Source of the DNA: a bacterium
GTDB lineage: Bacteria > Patescibacteriota > Saccharimonadia > UBA4664
DNA: 9,598 bases
NCBI GenBank assembly: GCA_027449805.1
Contig: DAIDKY010000020.1
Span: 1-9,598, forward strand
Direction: 5' to 3'
Under the pieces are notes generated by a model. The model did not search any database and had not been told where the DNA came from. It was given only the letters and a program-made list of their open reading frames with translations. This document shows, piece by piece, positions 1-5,670 of the stretch. Position numbers and translations under genes: made by a program. The first letter of the stretch is position 1. Every line of letters starts with the position of its first letter.

Positions 1-1
1 T

Positions 2-247
2 GACCGTAATATTACGGCCCAGGTCATTGATGACACTAAGGGCGTGACTTTGGCTTACGCTACGACGGTTGGTCGCAACCTCAAGGGTACAATGACCGAA
101 CTTGCTACGATTATCGGTGGAGAGATCGGTAAGCAGGCCAAGACAAAAAAGATATCTAAGGTTGTCTTCGACCGTGGAAGCCGTATTTACCACGGACGTC
201 TGCATGCTCTGGCTACCGCTGCCCGTAACGCAGGATTGGAGTTTTAA
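2..247 (+). CDS. rplR: Large ribosomal subunit protein uL18, C-terminal part (5' truncated by window edge)
   Basis: Reading from base 2 gives 81 residues without a start codon, so the gene enters from outside the window; complete bacterial L18 is about 115-120 residues. The visible part begins D-R-N-I-T-A-Q-V-I-D-D and carries the family's C-terminal signature VVFDRGSRIYHGR followed by LHALATAARNAGLEF. L18 binds 5S rRNA and helps attach it to the central protuberance of the 50S subunit. It sits directly before rpsE, the standard spc-operon order, and its TAA stop shares its last A with the rpsE ATG (TAATG). Nothing looks broken; the truncation is due only to the window boundary. Confidence 0.96.
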   Translation, partial: DRNITAQVIDDTKGVTLAYATTVGRNLKGTMTELATIIGGEIGKQAKTKKISKVVFDRGSRIYHGRLHALATAARNAGLEF

Positions 248-756
248 TGGCTATCGTTGAACAGCAAAAAGAGTTTGAAGAAAAGGTGATTGCCATCGAC
301 CGCGTTACCCGCGTGGTCAAGGGCGGACGTCGCTTCCGTTTCCGCGCCACCGTCGTAATCGGCGACGGCAAAGGCCGTGTTGGCGTTGGCATCGGCAAAG
401 GTTCCGAGGTTATAACTTCGATCGCTAAGGCCGTATCGCGCGCCAAGAGCCAGATGATCACTGTACCGCTTGTAAACGGGACTATTCCGCACGAGATTCA
501 GGTTCGTTTTTCGGGTGCGCACGTTATGATGAAGCCAGCCTCGGAAGGTACTGGTGTTATTGCCGGCGGCGCCGTACGCAACGTCGTCGAAGTTGCCGGT
601 ATTCACGATCTTTTGACCAAATCACTTGGTTCTAGCAACAAAGTTAACAATGCTTATGCTACGATAGTAGCACTGTCACAGCTCAAGCCGCTGCCGGAGA
701 AGAAGAACCACCGTGCAGAGGCCAAGGCCAAGACTGCAGCGAAAGCAAAGGCGTAA
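247..756 (+). CDS. rpsE: Small ribosomal subunit protein uS5
   Basis: This 169-residue protein is a full-length S5, a 30S component that contacts S4 and S8 near the mRNA entry site and affects decoding accuracy. Residues about 10-75 form the N-terminal double-stranded-RNA-binding-like domain, with the conserved glycine-rich loop around residues 39-52 (GDGKGRVGVGIGKG). The C-terminal domain follows, with the typical GTGVIAGGAVRNVVEVAGI stretch at about 101-119 and N-A-Y-A-T at 135-139. The last 20 residues are a Lys/Ala-rich tail. The start overlaps the rplR stop by one base, consistent with translational coupling. rplO follows after 9 bases, leaving no room for rpmD. Confidence 0.98.
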   Translation: MAIVEQQKEFEEKVIAIDRVTRVVKGGRRFRFRATVVIGDGKGRVGVGIGKGSEVITSIAKAVSRAKSQMITVPLVNGTIPHEIQVRFSGAHVMMKPASEGTGVIAGGAVRNVVEVAGIHDLLTKSLGSSNKVNNAYATIVALSQLKPLPEKKNHRAEAKAKTAAKAKA

Positions 757-760
757 GGAA
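755..760 (+). promoter_or_regulatory. Shine-Dalgarno site of rplO
   Basis: AAGGAA lies five bases before the rplO ATG and overlaps the rpsE stop codon. It supports the ATG at 766 as the start and shows that this organism uses Shine-Dalgarno initiation at operon genes that are not joined by a TAATG overlap. Confidence 0.7.
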
Positions 761-765
761 CGATC

Positions 766-1284
766 ATGAAGATTCACGAATTAGATCTAACAACCACAAA
801 AAATCGTAAGCGCGTCGGTCGTGGTATTGGTTCCGGCTATGGCAAGACCGCCGGACGAGGAACCAAGGGTCAGAATGCTCGAACCGGCGGCGGCGTTCGT
901 CCTGGTTTTGAAGGGGGTCAGAATCCTTTAGCCAAGCGATTGCCAAAAAAGCGTGGTTTTGCCCCTTTGGCGCGAGTTGAGTACCAGGTAGTCAATCTTA
1001 GCGGCCTAGAGACGCTCAAGAAGACGACCGGTACAATCGATAACTCCGTACTAGCGGCTGCCGGGCTTGTCCGCCATGCCGATCGCCCAGTTAAGATTTT
1101 GGGCCAGGGTACGTTGAGCAAGAAACTAACGATATCGAGCCAGGCAGCTAGTGCCACTGCTATCGCTGCTATAGATGCGGCCGGCGGAAAGTTTACCCCT
1201 GCCCCGATCGTCAAGGCAAAGTCCGAGCCGACCGGGCGGCGTCGTCAAGGTAGCGGCAGCGCCAAGACGAAGGCAGCTGCTTAG
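766..1284 (+). CDS. rplO: Large ribosomal subunit protein uL15
   Basis: This 172-residue L15 opens with MKIHELDLTT and the glycine/arginine-rich rRNA-binding region typical of the family (KRVGRGIGSGYGKTAGRGTKGQ, about residues 15-36, then GGGVRPGFEGGQNPLAKRLPKKRGF, about 41-65). The globular C-terminal domain runs to about residue 150. L15 is a late-assembly 50S protein that reaches into 23S rRNA. The usual bacterial length is about 145 residues, so the last 22 or so (Arg/Ser/Lys/Ala-rich) are an extension. It ends with TAG, and two bases later secY begins. It follows rpsE directly where most bacteria have rpmD in between. Confidence 0.97.
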   Translation: MKIHELDLTTTKNRKRVGRGIGSGYGKTAGRGTKGQNARTGGGVRPGFEGGQNPLAKRLPKKRGFAPLARVEYQVVNLSGLETLKKTTGTIDNSVLAAAGLVRHADRPVKILGQGTLSKKLTISSQAASATAIAAIDAAGGKFTPAPIVKAKSEPTGRRRQGSGSAKTKAAA

Positions 1285-1286
1285 CG

Positions 1287-2600
1287 ATGAACCTCGGAGC
1301 GCTTAAGCAAGCTTACCACTCACCTGAACTTCGCCGGAGGGTACTGGCCGTCTTAGGACTGCTCGTAATCTTTCGGCTGCTTGCTCATGTCCCTGTTCCC
1401 GTCCCGGACAATGCGGCTTTGGCAAGTTTCCTTAAAACCGTCTTTAATTCCAACAAGCTATTGCAGTTTGCCGACGTTTTCTCTGGAAGTGCTCTAAGTA
1501 ACTTCTCGATCATTATGATGGGAGTCGGACCCTACATTAATGCTTCAATTATTATGCAATTGCTCGGCCAGGTGGTGCCGAGCCTTGAGGCGTTACAAAA
1601 AGAGGGGGAGATGGGCCGGCGTAAGATTACCAAGTATACGCGTATATTAACCCTTCCCCTAGCCGTTATTCAGTCATTCGGAATGATTTTACTGATCGAA
1701 TCGACCTCACGGAGCATTACGGGCAGCGACCTTATCGGCCATCCTAATCTGTTCCAATGGGCCGTTATGGTTATAACCATTACCTCCGGCAGTATGCTTT
1801 TAATGTGGATCGGCGAGCTTATTACCGAGAAAGGAATCGGCAATGGAATTTCGCTGATTATTTTCTGCGGTATCATTGCTCGTCTGCCTACTAGTCTCGG
1901 GCAGATCGGTAGTCTGGCAAATAGCAACAGTAATGAGATCGTAACTCTCTTTTTCTTCCTTCTGGCGACCCTGGCAATAATTGCCTTCGTGGTAGTGCTA
2001 AATGAGGGCCAGCGCAACATCCCGGTCTCCTATGCTAAGCAGACTCGAGGCACGCGTGTCTTTGCCGGCGTCGATACGCACTTGCCATTACGTGTTATTA
2101 CAGCCGGCGTAATCCCGATTATCTTCGCTCTAGCCTTTCTCTCGGTACCGGCTCTCGTCGGGCAGCTTTTCTCTACGGCCAAGACAGCCTGGCTGGCTAA
2201 TTTCGCGACTAGTCTCAAGAATATATTTGCTACGACGAGTCCAGTTTATGGTGCCGCCTATTTCGTGTTGGTCGTTGTCTTTACCTACTTTTACACCTCG
2301 GTCGTCTTTAACCCGAAGGAAATTGCGGAGAACCTGCAGAAGCAGGGCGGATTTATCCCTGGTATCCGCCCAGGCAATCAGACTGCCGATTATCTAAAGA
2401 AGGTAATAACACGCATTACCCTAGCTGGCGCCATTGGACTCGGTATTATCGCGGTTCTACCGTTTATTGCTCAGGCCTTTACCAATAGCCAGGTCCTCAC
2501 AATCGGCGGAACAGGGCTCTTGATTGTGGTCAGCGTGGCTTTGGAGACCCTCAAAGCCTTAGAGGCTCAGGCGATTACCACTTCTTATGAGAATTATTAA
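1287..2600 (+). CDS. secY: Preprotein translocase channel subunit SecY
   Basis: The 437-residue protein is a full-length SecY, the membrane channel through which SecA- or ribosome-driven polypeptides are exported or inserted. Ten hydrophobic segments can be read: TM1 near residues 17-36, the plug and TM2 region (FSGSALSNFSIIMMGVGPYINASIIMQL) at about 65-92, then segments near 120-138, 155-175, 183-200, 218-238, 268-292, 320-340, 374-395 and 403-418. Characteristic cytosolic loops are present: QKEGEMGRRKITKYTR at 104-119, NEGQRNIPVSYAKQ at 239-252, and FNPKEIAENLQKQGGFIPGIRPG at 341-363. The start lies two bases after rplO and has no clear Shine-Dalgarno site, so coupling is likely. adk and map, common next neighbours, are absent; a hairpin-rich spacer and an opposing gene follow. 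Confidence 0.98.
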   Translation: MNLGALKQAYHSPELRRRVLAVLGLLVIFRLLAHVPVPVPDNAALASFLKTVFNSNKLLQFADVFSGSALSNFSIIMMGVGPYINASIIMQLLGQVVPSLEALQKEGEMGRRKITKYTRILTLPLAVIQSFGMILLIESTSRSITGSDLIGHPNLFQWAVMVITITSGSMLLMWIGELITEKGIGNGISLIIFCGIIARLPTSLGQIGSLANSNSNEIVTLFFFLLATLAIIAFVVVLNEGQRNIPVSYAKQTRGTRVFAGVDTHLPLRVITAGVIPIIFALAFLSVPALVGQLFSTAKTAWLANFATSLKNIFATTSPVYGAAYFVLVVVFTYFYTSVVFNPKEIAENLQKQGGFIPGIRPGNQTADYLKKVITRITLAGAIGLGIIAVLPFIAQAFTNSQVLTIGGTGLLIVVSVALETLKALEAQAITTSYENY

Positions 2601-2617
2601 CATTTAGGCATGAAGAG

Positions 2618-2674
2618 GCCCCGCTTAGTGCGGGTTAATCGTGCATGCACGAAAACCTCAACACTAAACGGGGC
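2618..2674. terminator. Long near-cocentric hairpin between converging genes, possible bidirectional terminator
   Basis: GCCCCGCTTAGTG at 2618-2630 pairs with CACTAAACGGGGC at 2662-2674 over 13 positions with one C-A mismatch. Inside, GGTT (2633-2636) can pair with AACC (2654-2657), and the centre is a perfect 14-base palindrome, TCGTGCATGCACGA (2639-2652). The inner and outer dyads have nearly the same centre (2645.5 and 2646). A competing short hairpin, CCCGC-TTAGT-GCGGG (2620-2634), is followed by TTAAT. The element sits in the 100-base gap between secY and the converging minus-strand gene, where a two-way terminator would be expected. Against this, no proper T-run follows on either strand, so a protein-binding site or a folded mobile-element remnant is also possible. 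The structure is seen in the sequence; the terminator role is inferred. Confidence 0.45.
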
Positions 2675-2678
2675 ATTG

Positions 2679-2697
2679 GTCACTTATATGTGGTGAC
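2679..2697. repeat. Small inverted repeat GTCAC/GTGAC
   Basis: GTCAC (2679-2683) and GTGAC (2693-2697) form a 5-base dyad with a 9-base loop, just past the stop codon of the minus-strand gene. It lies close to the larger hairpin and could add to 3'-end formation for that gene, but it is short and has no T-run, so it may be chance. Confidence 0.25.
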
Positions 2698-2700
2698 TTG

Positions 2701-3651
2701 CTATGCTTGTTGCAGTTCCTCCAGCCCAGTTGCTAACGATGTCGCGATCAGCCGGAACGCGGATTCCATCTGTTCGACACGCTGTCCAAGTACGGCGATG
2801 CCGAGTGCTTCGATGAGATCATCCGCCAGCTTGGCTCGGAAATCAGTGAGTTCTGAGCGGACAACGCGACGAAGGGCCTCTTCGACCGTCTCATCGTCTG
2901 GTAGTTCCTGGGTCACCTGGGCCGGGGTTGCAGACGAGTTGAAACGTCGATGGAGTTCCTCGATCGTTGCATCATCGGGGATGGCCGTTAGCCGAAGCAT
3001 GGTCGTGGCCCTGCCGTGGGTTGTACGGTCGATGAAGCCACGTTCCTTGAGCTTCTCCATTCCGGTGCTCAGTGCCTGCAGTAGTCGTTTGTCAGTCGGA
3101 TCCTGGTTGGCGGCTTCGAGAATCGAAGTACGACTGATTATCGTCCCAGTGCAGGTGTACTCTGGCTGGGAAAGAAGAAACCAGACGACGATGTCGCGTA
3201 CGAGGCTAGTTTGTGCAGTCCATCGGTAGCTCGTCAATTTGTCCAGGTACGCTTCACGAAGAGACTTCTGAGCCTCAGCGTGTGCACGGTTGGAAGGTGA
3301 AGGTCCGATTGGAGGCCCAGCCACGCCGGACGTCGATGATGAGTCTACTGCAGGCGATACGATCCTGCGGACGCGCTTGGCGTGCCTGATCGAGTCACTG
3401 TCAACCCGCGCAATTCGTTCAGATCCACGGAATACCGCGATCCTACCGTCGGTGGCACGGGAGAGAAGAATCTTGTGGATCCGGGCAGGATCAACATCTA
3501 CATTACCGCCAATGGCTTTGCAGATACTCAAAGCCAGCGTACCGCCCTTACTTCGCACACGCGGTACGGTGAGTGCAGGGTCATCGTTGTCGATCAGTTC
3601 CTGCACCTTCTGCTTGAGCTGATTATCAGTCAGCACAGTTGAGCTTGCCAT
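2701..3651 (-). CDS. Uncharacterised protein with winged-helix-like regions, antisense to the ribosomal operon
   Basis: I do not recognise this 316-residue protein. The ATG at 3651 (MASSTVLTDN) is chosen over an upstream in-frame ATG at 3780 because a GAAAGG motif lies about seven bases before it and a good promoter lies at 3707-3735; the longer version would run through that promoter. By eye there are four parts: residues about 8-98, helices then a strand-turn-strand (GRIAVFRGSERIARV) suggestive of a winged helix; a Ser/Pro/Gly-rich linker at about 99-122; residues about 130-222, helices ending in EKLKERGFIDRTTHGRATTMLRL, a typical recognition-helix-plus-wing pattern; and an acidic, helical, possibly coiled-coil tail at about 225-316. 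No signal peptide, membrane segment or catalytic motif is evident. DNA binding is an inference from pattern only. It converges on secY and diverges from infA, occupying the usual adk-map position, and could be an acquired accessory gene. Its stop is TAG. Confidence 0.75.
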   Translation of the reverse strand: MASSTVLTDNQLKQKVQELIDNDDPALTVPRVRSKGGTLALSICKAIGGNVDVDPARIHKILLSRATDGRIAVFRGSERIARVDSDSIRHAKRVRRIVSPAVDSSSTSGVAGPPIGPSPSNRAHAEAQKSLREAYLDKLTSYRWTAQTSLVRDIVVWFLLSQPEYTCTGTIISRTSILEAANQDPTDKRLLQALSTGMEKLKERGFIDRTTHGRATTMLRLTAIPDDATIEELHRRFNSSATPAQVTQELPDDETVEEALRRVVRSELTDFRAKLADDLIEALGIAVLGQRVEQMESAFRLIATSLATGLEELQQA

Positions 3652-3658
3652 GAGTGGC

Positions 3659-3664
3659 CTTTCG
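3659..3664 (-). promoter_or_regulatory. Shine-Dalgarno-like site that sets the start of the minus-strand gene
   Basis: On the minus strand GAAAGG precedes ATG 3651 with about seven bases between. It favours the 316-residue product over the 359-residue reading from position 3780. Confidence 0.55.
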
Positions 3665-3706
3665 CTTGTAGGGGAATGTCGAGGAACAATTTCAAACTGG
3701 AGCACT

Positions 3707-3735
3707 ATAATAGCAGGATTATGATGATAAGTCAA
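3707..3735 (-). promoter_or_regulatory. Sigma70-type promoter of the minus-strand gene
   Basis: On the minus strand TTGACT (3735-3730) is followed by exactly 17 bases and then TATTAT (3712-3707). The -35 box matches the TTGACA consensus at five of six positions and the -10 box matches TATAAT at five of six. The predicted transcript starts near 3700, giving a leader of about 50 bases with a Shine-Dalgarno-like site before ATG 3651. This also argues against a start at 3780. Confidence 0.75.
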
Positions 3736-3750
3736 CGTAGATAGAGACAA

Positions 3751-3768
3751 GTTAGGACGTATGCTAAC
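3751..3768. repeat. Dyad GTTAG/CTAAC between the divergent promoters, candidate operator
   Basis: GTTAG (3751-3755) and CTAAC (3764-3768) form an inverted repeat with an 8-base centre. It lies between the -35 boxes of the two divergent promoters, a common place for an operator shared by a regulator and its target. The arms are only five bases, so chance is a real alternative. Confidence 0.3.
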
Positions 3769-3808
3769 CTCTGGATACATTGCTTTTCTCTTTTCTACTC
3801 AAAACCCC

Positions 3809-3837
3809 TTTACAAGTGCGTAATAACTGTCTATAAT
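3809..3837 (+). promoter_or_regulatory. Sigma70-type promoter of the infA-rpsI operon
   Basis: TTTACA (3809-3814) is followed by a 17-base spacer and a perfect TATAAT (3832-3837). Transcription would start near 3844, only about 17 bases before the infA ATG at 3861, and no Shine-Dalgarno motif is present in that short leader. The promoter is well placed to drive infA, rpmJ, rpsM, rpsK, rpsD, rpoA, rplQ, rplM and rpsI, which are cut off from the rplR-secY part by the antisense gene. A pyrimidine-rich stretch (3783-3800) lies just upstream. Confidence 0.8.
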
Positions 3838-3860
3838 CAGCAACTGTAGCATTTACATAT

Positions 3861-4109
3861 ATGGCAAAATCGCAGGATAGTACAAAGGAAGTAATCGAAG
3901 TCACTGGCCGCGTCATTGAGCCCCTACCAAACGCAATGTTTAAAGTAGAGCTCGAGAACGGTCACATTGTTATGGCTCACATCTCGGGGAAGATGCGAAT
4001 GCACTACATTCGAATCATCCCGGGCGATGAAGTCACCGTCGAGATGACTCCTTACGACCTCACCAAGGGTCGAATTACCTATCGTAAGATCGTCCGAAAT
4101 AATCAGTAA
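3861..4109 (+). CDS. infA: Translation initiation factor IF-1
   Basis: The 82-residue product is IF1, a small OB-fold protein that binds the 30S A site and works with IF2 and IF3 in initiation. The conserved core is plain: NAMFKVELENGHIVMAHISGKMRMHYIRIIPGDEVTVEMTPYDLTKGRITYR at residues 24-75. Typical IF1 is about 72 residues; the extra length is mainly at the N-terminus (MAKSQDSTKEVIEVTGRV). It is the first gene after the divergent promoter region and is followed after 15 bases by rpmJ, the usual infA-rpmJ-rpsM order. Its ATG has no visible Shine-Dalgarno site and is predicted to lie very near the transcript start. Confidence 0.98.
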   Translation: MAKSQDSTKEVIEVTGRVIEPLPNAMFKVELENGHIVMAHISGKMRMHYIRIIPGDEVTVEMTPYDLTKGRITYRKIVRNNQ

Positions 4110-4124
4110 GAACAAGGCAGAGCA

Positions 4125-4241
4125 ATGAAAGTACGTGCAAGCGTCAAGAAAATGTGTGATTCGTGCAAAGTGGTACGCCGTGAAGGCGTAGTGCGTGTTA
4201 TTTGCTCGGCTAAGCCGCGTCATAAGCAGAGGCAGGGTTAA
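4125..4241 (+). CDS. rpmJ: Large ribosomal subunit protein bL36
   Basis: This short gene encodes 38 residues, MKVRASVKKMCDSCKVV and onward to KPRHKQRQG, the standard length for L36. It is the zinc-binding form: Cys11, Cys14, Cys27 and His33 are all in place. L36 joins the 50S subunit late and bridges 23S rRNA helices. AAGG at 4114-4117 precedes the ATG by seven bases. The TAA stop shares its last A with the ATG of rpsM. The position between infA and rpsM is canonical. Confidence 0.97.
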   Translation: MKVRASVKKMCDSCKVVRREGVVRVICSAKPRHKQRQG

Positions 4242-4627
4242 TGGCTCGTATTGCTGCCGTCACCATCCCGGACGCTAAACGTGTCGAGGTTGCTCTCACC
4301 TATATCTTCGGTATCGGTGTGACCTCGAGTCAAAAGATCTTGGCTGAGGCTAAGATCGACCCCAATACTCGGGTAAAAGATCTCACCGAGACTGAACTTG
4401 GTCGTATTCGTGAGATTATTGCCGCCAGTTACGAGGTCGAGGGAGACCTGCAGCGTGAAGTAGCTCAGAATATAAAGCGCCTAAAGGAAATCAACTCATA
4501 TCGCGGGACGCGCCATAAGGCAAACCTGCCCGCACGGGGCCAGCGTACCAAGACCAATGGCCGGACCAAGCGTGGCAAGAAGGTTACTATGGGCTCGGGC
4601 CGTAAGAAAGCAGCAGCTAAGACGTAA
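4241..4627 (+). CDS. rpsM: Small ribosomal subunit protein uS13
   Basis: The 128-residue protein is S13, in the head of the 30S subunit, where it contacts the P-site tRNA and forms bridges to the 50S. Family landmarks are MARIAAVTIPDAKRVEVALTYIFGIG at residues 1-26 and the C-terminal tRNA-contacting region YRGTRHKANLPARGQRTKTNGRTKRGKK at 87-114, followed by a basic tail. The form RHKANLPARGQRTKTN, with Lys-Ala-Asn where many bacteria have Arg-Arg-Gly, looks like CPR sequences to me. The start overlaps the rpmJ stop by one base (TAATG); an AGAGG motif inside the rpmJ end may help initiation. Confidence 0.98.
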   Translation: MARIAAVTIPDAKRVEVALTYIFGIGVTSSQKILAEAKIDPNTRVKDLTETELGRIREIIAASYEVEGDLQREVAQNIKRLKEINSYRGTRHKANLPARGQRTKTNGRTKRGKKVTMGSGRKKAAAKT

Positions 4628-4630
4628 GGA
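4626..4630 (+). promoter_or_regulatory. Shine-Dalgarno site of rpsK
   Basis: AAGGA lies five bases before the ATG of rpsK and overlaps the rpsM stop codon, the same arrangement as at the rpsE-rplO junction. It confirms the start at 4636. Confidence 0.65.
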
Positions 4631-4635
4631 ATAAG

Positions 4636-5037
4636 ATGGCAAAGACTTCACCAAAAACTTCAACCTCCAAGCGTCGTCGCATTAAGCGGACGGTGCCGAG
4701 TGGCCAGATGCATGTCCAGGCCACCTTCAACAACACCATAGTGTCGTTCTCTGATGATCAGGGCAATGTTCTTTCATGGAGCAGCGCAGGTGCGGCCGGT
4801 TTTAAGGGCTCGCGCAAGAGTACGCCCTACGCCGCCCAGACCGCGACCGAGAAAGCTGCCGAGTCGGCTAAGGATTTTGGTCTGAGCCGTGTCGATGTCT
4901 TTGTTAGCGGTGTCGGCAGTGGCCGCGAGTCGGCCATCCGTGCCCTTGGTACCGCTGGTATCGCTGTTGCCAGCATCAAAGACGTTACGAGCATCGCTCA
5001 CGGCGGCTGCCGCCCACGAAAGGCACGGCGCGTATAA
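4636..5037 (+). CDS. rpsK: Small ribosomal subunit protein uS11
   Basis: The 133-residue protein is S11, on the platform of the 30S subunit near the mRNA exit and the 3' end of 16S rRNA. After a basic N-terminal tail (residues 1-20) the conserved core reads GQMHVQATFNNTIVSFSDDQGNVLSWSSAGAAGFKGSRKSTPYAAQ (23-68), then VDVFVSGVGSGRESAIRAL (86-104) and a C-terminal HGGCRPRKARRV (122-133). In many bacteria the last motif is HNGCRPPKKRRV, so the Asn of the Asn-Gly pair is Gly here. The gene starts eight bases after rpsM and ends with a TAATG overlap into rpsD. Confidence 0.98.
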   Translation: MAKTSPKTSTSKRRRIKRTVPSGQMHVQATFNNTIVSFSDDQGNVLSWSSAGAAGFKGSRKSTPYAAQTATEKAAESAKDFGLSRVDVFVSGVGSGRESAIRALGTAGIAVASIKDVTSIAHGGCRPRKARRV

Positions 5038-5654
5038 TGGCACGTAATCTTACCCCCATTGTTAAGCAGTCGCGCCGCGAGAAGGTAGCATTGCACCCCA
5101 AGGCCATCAAGGGGATGCAGAAGCGTCCCTATGGTCCTGGAGACCACGGTCCTAGTGCCGGCCGCTCAAAGCCTAGCCAGTACGCCATACAGCTTCGTGA
5201 GAAGCAGAAGGTTAAGCGCATCTACGGTCTGCTCGAGAAGCAGTTCCGCCGTATTGTCACCGAGGCCGAGCGCCGTCAGGGCGTCAGCGGAGACATTATG
5301 CTTATTCTCCTCGAGCGTCGTCTCGACAACGCTGTTTATCGACTCAACCTGGCGCCATCGCGCCAGGCCGCCCGCCAGCTCGTGACCCATGGTCATTTTA
5401 CCCTTAACGGCCGCCGTGTCGACATCCCTTCTATACTGCTAAAGTCAGGGGATGAGATCGCGGTCCGTCCGAAGAGCGCGGCTAATGTCTACTTTAAGAC
5501 TTTGGCCGAGACCTTGAAACAGAACCAGCCGTCGGTACGCTGGTTGAGTCTGAACGCCACCAAGCTTCAGGCTAAGGTGACTGGTGAACCCCTGCGAGAG
5601 GATGCCGAACAAGACATCCATGAGCAATTAATCATTGAATTTTATTCACGCTAA
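5037..5654 (+). CDS. rpsD: Small ribosomal subunit protein uS4
   Basis: The 205-residue protein is S4, a primary 16S rRNA binder that nucleates assembly of the 30S body. It is full length. The N-terminal domain has YGPGDHGPSAGRSKPSQYAIQLREKQKVKRIYGLLEKQF at about 32-70, and the S4 RNA-binding domain spans about 94-155 (LERRLDNAVYRLNLAPSRQAARQLVTHGHF). The end is the usual EQLIIEFYSR. The N-terminus has no cysteines, so this is the zinc-free form. In other bacteria S4 can repress alpha-operon translation; nothing in the sequence here proves that. The start shares one base with the rpsK stop, and rpoA follows after 16 bases. Confidence 0.98.
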   Translation: MARNLTPIVKQSRREKVALHPKAIKGMQKRPYGPGDHGPSAGRSKPSQYAIQLREKQKVKRIYGLLEKQFRRIVTEAERRQGVSGDIMLILLERRLDNAVYRLNLAPSRQAARQLVTHGHFTLNGRRVDIPSILLKSGDEIAVRPKSAANVYFKTLAETLKQNQPSVRWLSLNATKLQAKVTGEPLREDAEQDIHEQLIIEFYSR

Positions 5655-5656
5655 GG

Positions 5657-5662
5657 AAAGGA
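5657..5662 (+). promoter_or_regulatory. Shine-Dalgarno site selecting the GTG start of rpoA
   Basis: AAAGGA lies eight bases before GTG 5671. It supports that codon over the in-frame TTG at 5635, which lies inside the end of rpsD and would add 12 residues (MNFIHAKERTIP) that are not part of the RpoA family pattern. Confidence 0.6.
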
Positions 5663-5670
5663 CGATACCC

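Noticed and set aside
2618..2674. Integron attC recombination site
   Set aside because: The arms do not fit the RYYYAAC and GTTRRRY core sites, and there is no integrase or cassette array.
2645..3229. Plus-strand open frame of 194 codons opposite the minus-strand gene
   Set aside because: Its translation is Ser/Arg-rich and low in structure, it has no promoter or Shine-Dalgarno site, and it begins inside the hairpin. The minus-strand frame has promoter, ribosome site and a protein-like helical pattern.
3652..3780. N-terminal extension of the minus-strand gene from ATG 3780 (43 extra residues)
   Set aside because: It would run across the TTGACT-N17-TATTAT promoter, while ATG 3651 has its own Shine-Dalgarno-like site. 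The extra residues also look like non-coding sequence.
2601..3860. Insertion sequence or transposon carrying the minus-strand gene
   Set aside because: No transposase or integrase motif, no matching terminal inverted repeats at the two ends, and only a 6-base CATTTA match (2601 and 3850) as a possible target duplication, which is too short to count.
5635..5670. TTG 5635 as the start of rpoA
   Set aside because: It lies inside rpsD, adds non-family residues and lacks a Shine-Dalgarno site, whereas GTG 5671 has AAAGGA eight bases upstream.
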